Assembly (NCBI GenBank): GCA_964585535.1
Contig: CAZPDW010000126.1
Coordinates: 1-5,796, forward strand
DNA: 5,796 nt
Source: JAUVYV01 sp964585535
Lineage (GTDB): Bacteria > Planctomycetota > Phycisphaerae > Sedimentisphaerales > Anaerobacaceae
Direction of reading: 5' to 3'
Part shown: positions 5,700-5,796 of the stretch, piece by piece
Numbering within the stretch: position 1 is the stretch's first letter
Layout of the letters: every line of letters begins with the position of its first letter
Notes under the pieces: model-generated
Database searches by the model: none
What the model saw: only the letters and a program-made list of their open reading frames with translations
What the model was told of the DNA's origin: nothing
Translations under genes and position numbers: made by a program

Positions 5700-5796
5700 A
5701 TAAAAATAGCCAAGCGTTGCGCTTCAAATCAAAATGCGCCTTGCATTACTGTTCGCTAAAAAAGCATTCAGAAAACCGAACGGCTCGGCGGCTGGG

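Larger units (their letters stand above)
5431..5796. other. Non-coding upstream region of the hydrolase gene
   Basis: In these 366 bp no reading frame has recognisable protein motifs. A 61-codon plus-strand frame (5574-5759) runs straight through the GC-rich palindrome and has no ribosome binding site. On the minus strand a frame entering from the right edge stops at 5724-5726 after 24 codons, too short to judge; it could be the C-terminal end of a neighbouring gene. The stretch holds the hydrolase promoter, the palindrome at its -35 box, the leader hairpin and the extragenic palindrome. A small inverted repeat AAGCG-TTG-CGCTT lies at 5712-5724. Confidence 0.6.

Noticed and set aside
5574..5759. 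61-codon plus-strand frame upstream of the hydrolase
   Set aside because: It begins within the palindrome beside the promoter, reads through the extragenic palindrome, has no ribosome binding site and no recognisable motif.
5724..5796. Minus-strand frame of 24 codons open at the right edge
   Set aside because: Too short to judge; it could be the end of a neighbouring gene or chance, so it is mentioned only under the non-coding region.

Overview
The window looks like a piece of bacterial chromosome of moderate GC, most likely from a Planctomycetota-type bacterium (Phycisphaerae/Sedimentisphaerales-like). This is inferred from gene content: a tandem pair of M16B peptidase genes, a URO-D-family methyltransferase-like gene, a secreted clan GH-A glycosidase and part of a beta-helix-type protein. 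No rRNA, tRNA or other taxonomic marker is present, so the assignment is tentative.

Layout, left to right. (1) Positions 1 to about 227 on the minus strand carry the coding-like part of a protein that runs off the left edge; it resembles the region around the 'ARYPN' motif of large secreted right-handed beta-helix proteins, and no start codon with a ribosome binding site is visible. (2) Positions 329-4023 on the plus strand form a tight three-gene run: a zinc-site-less M16 subunit, an 11-bp gap, an M16 subunit with an intact HxxEH site, then 9 bp and a strong Shine-Dalgarno to a URO-D-family gene with a GTG start. (3) Positions 4036-5430 on the minus strand encode an exported clan GH-A glycoside hydrolase with a catalytic glutamate pair and a C-terminal beta-sandwich-like domain, convergent with the URO-D gene across only 12 bp. 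(4) Positions 5431-5796 are non-coding as far as can be seen. They hold a very good sigma-70-type promoter for the hydrolase, a 13-bp palindrome just upstream of its -35 box, a 5'-leader hairpin and a GC-rich 9-bp-stem extragenic palindrome.

How the genes work together. The two M16 proteins have complementary halves of one active site: the upstream protein keeps the C-terminal Arg/Tyr pair and has lost the zinc histidines, while the downstream protein keeps the zinc ligands and has lost the Arg/Tyr pair. They are therefore predicted to be obligate heterodimer partners, as in known bacterial two-gene M16B peptidases. The URO-D-family gene is probably co-transcribed with them, but no functional link can be read from sequence. 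The hydrolase is a separate, probably regulated, polysaccharide-degradation gene.

I saw no CRISPR array, insertion sequence, phage, toxin-antitoxin or defence genes. The points most worth following are the reciprocal split of the M16 active site, the unusual cysteine arrangement of the URO-D-family protein, the promoter/palindrome arrangement of the hydrolase, and a 21-bp-period in-frame repeat inside the first M16 gene.
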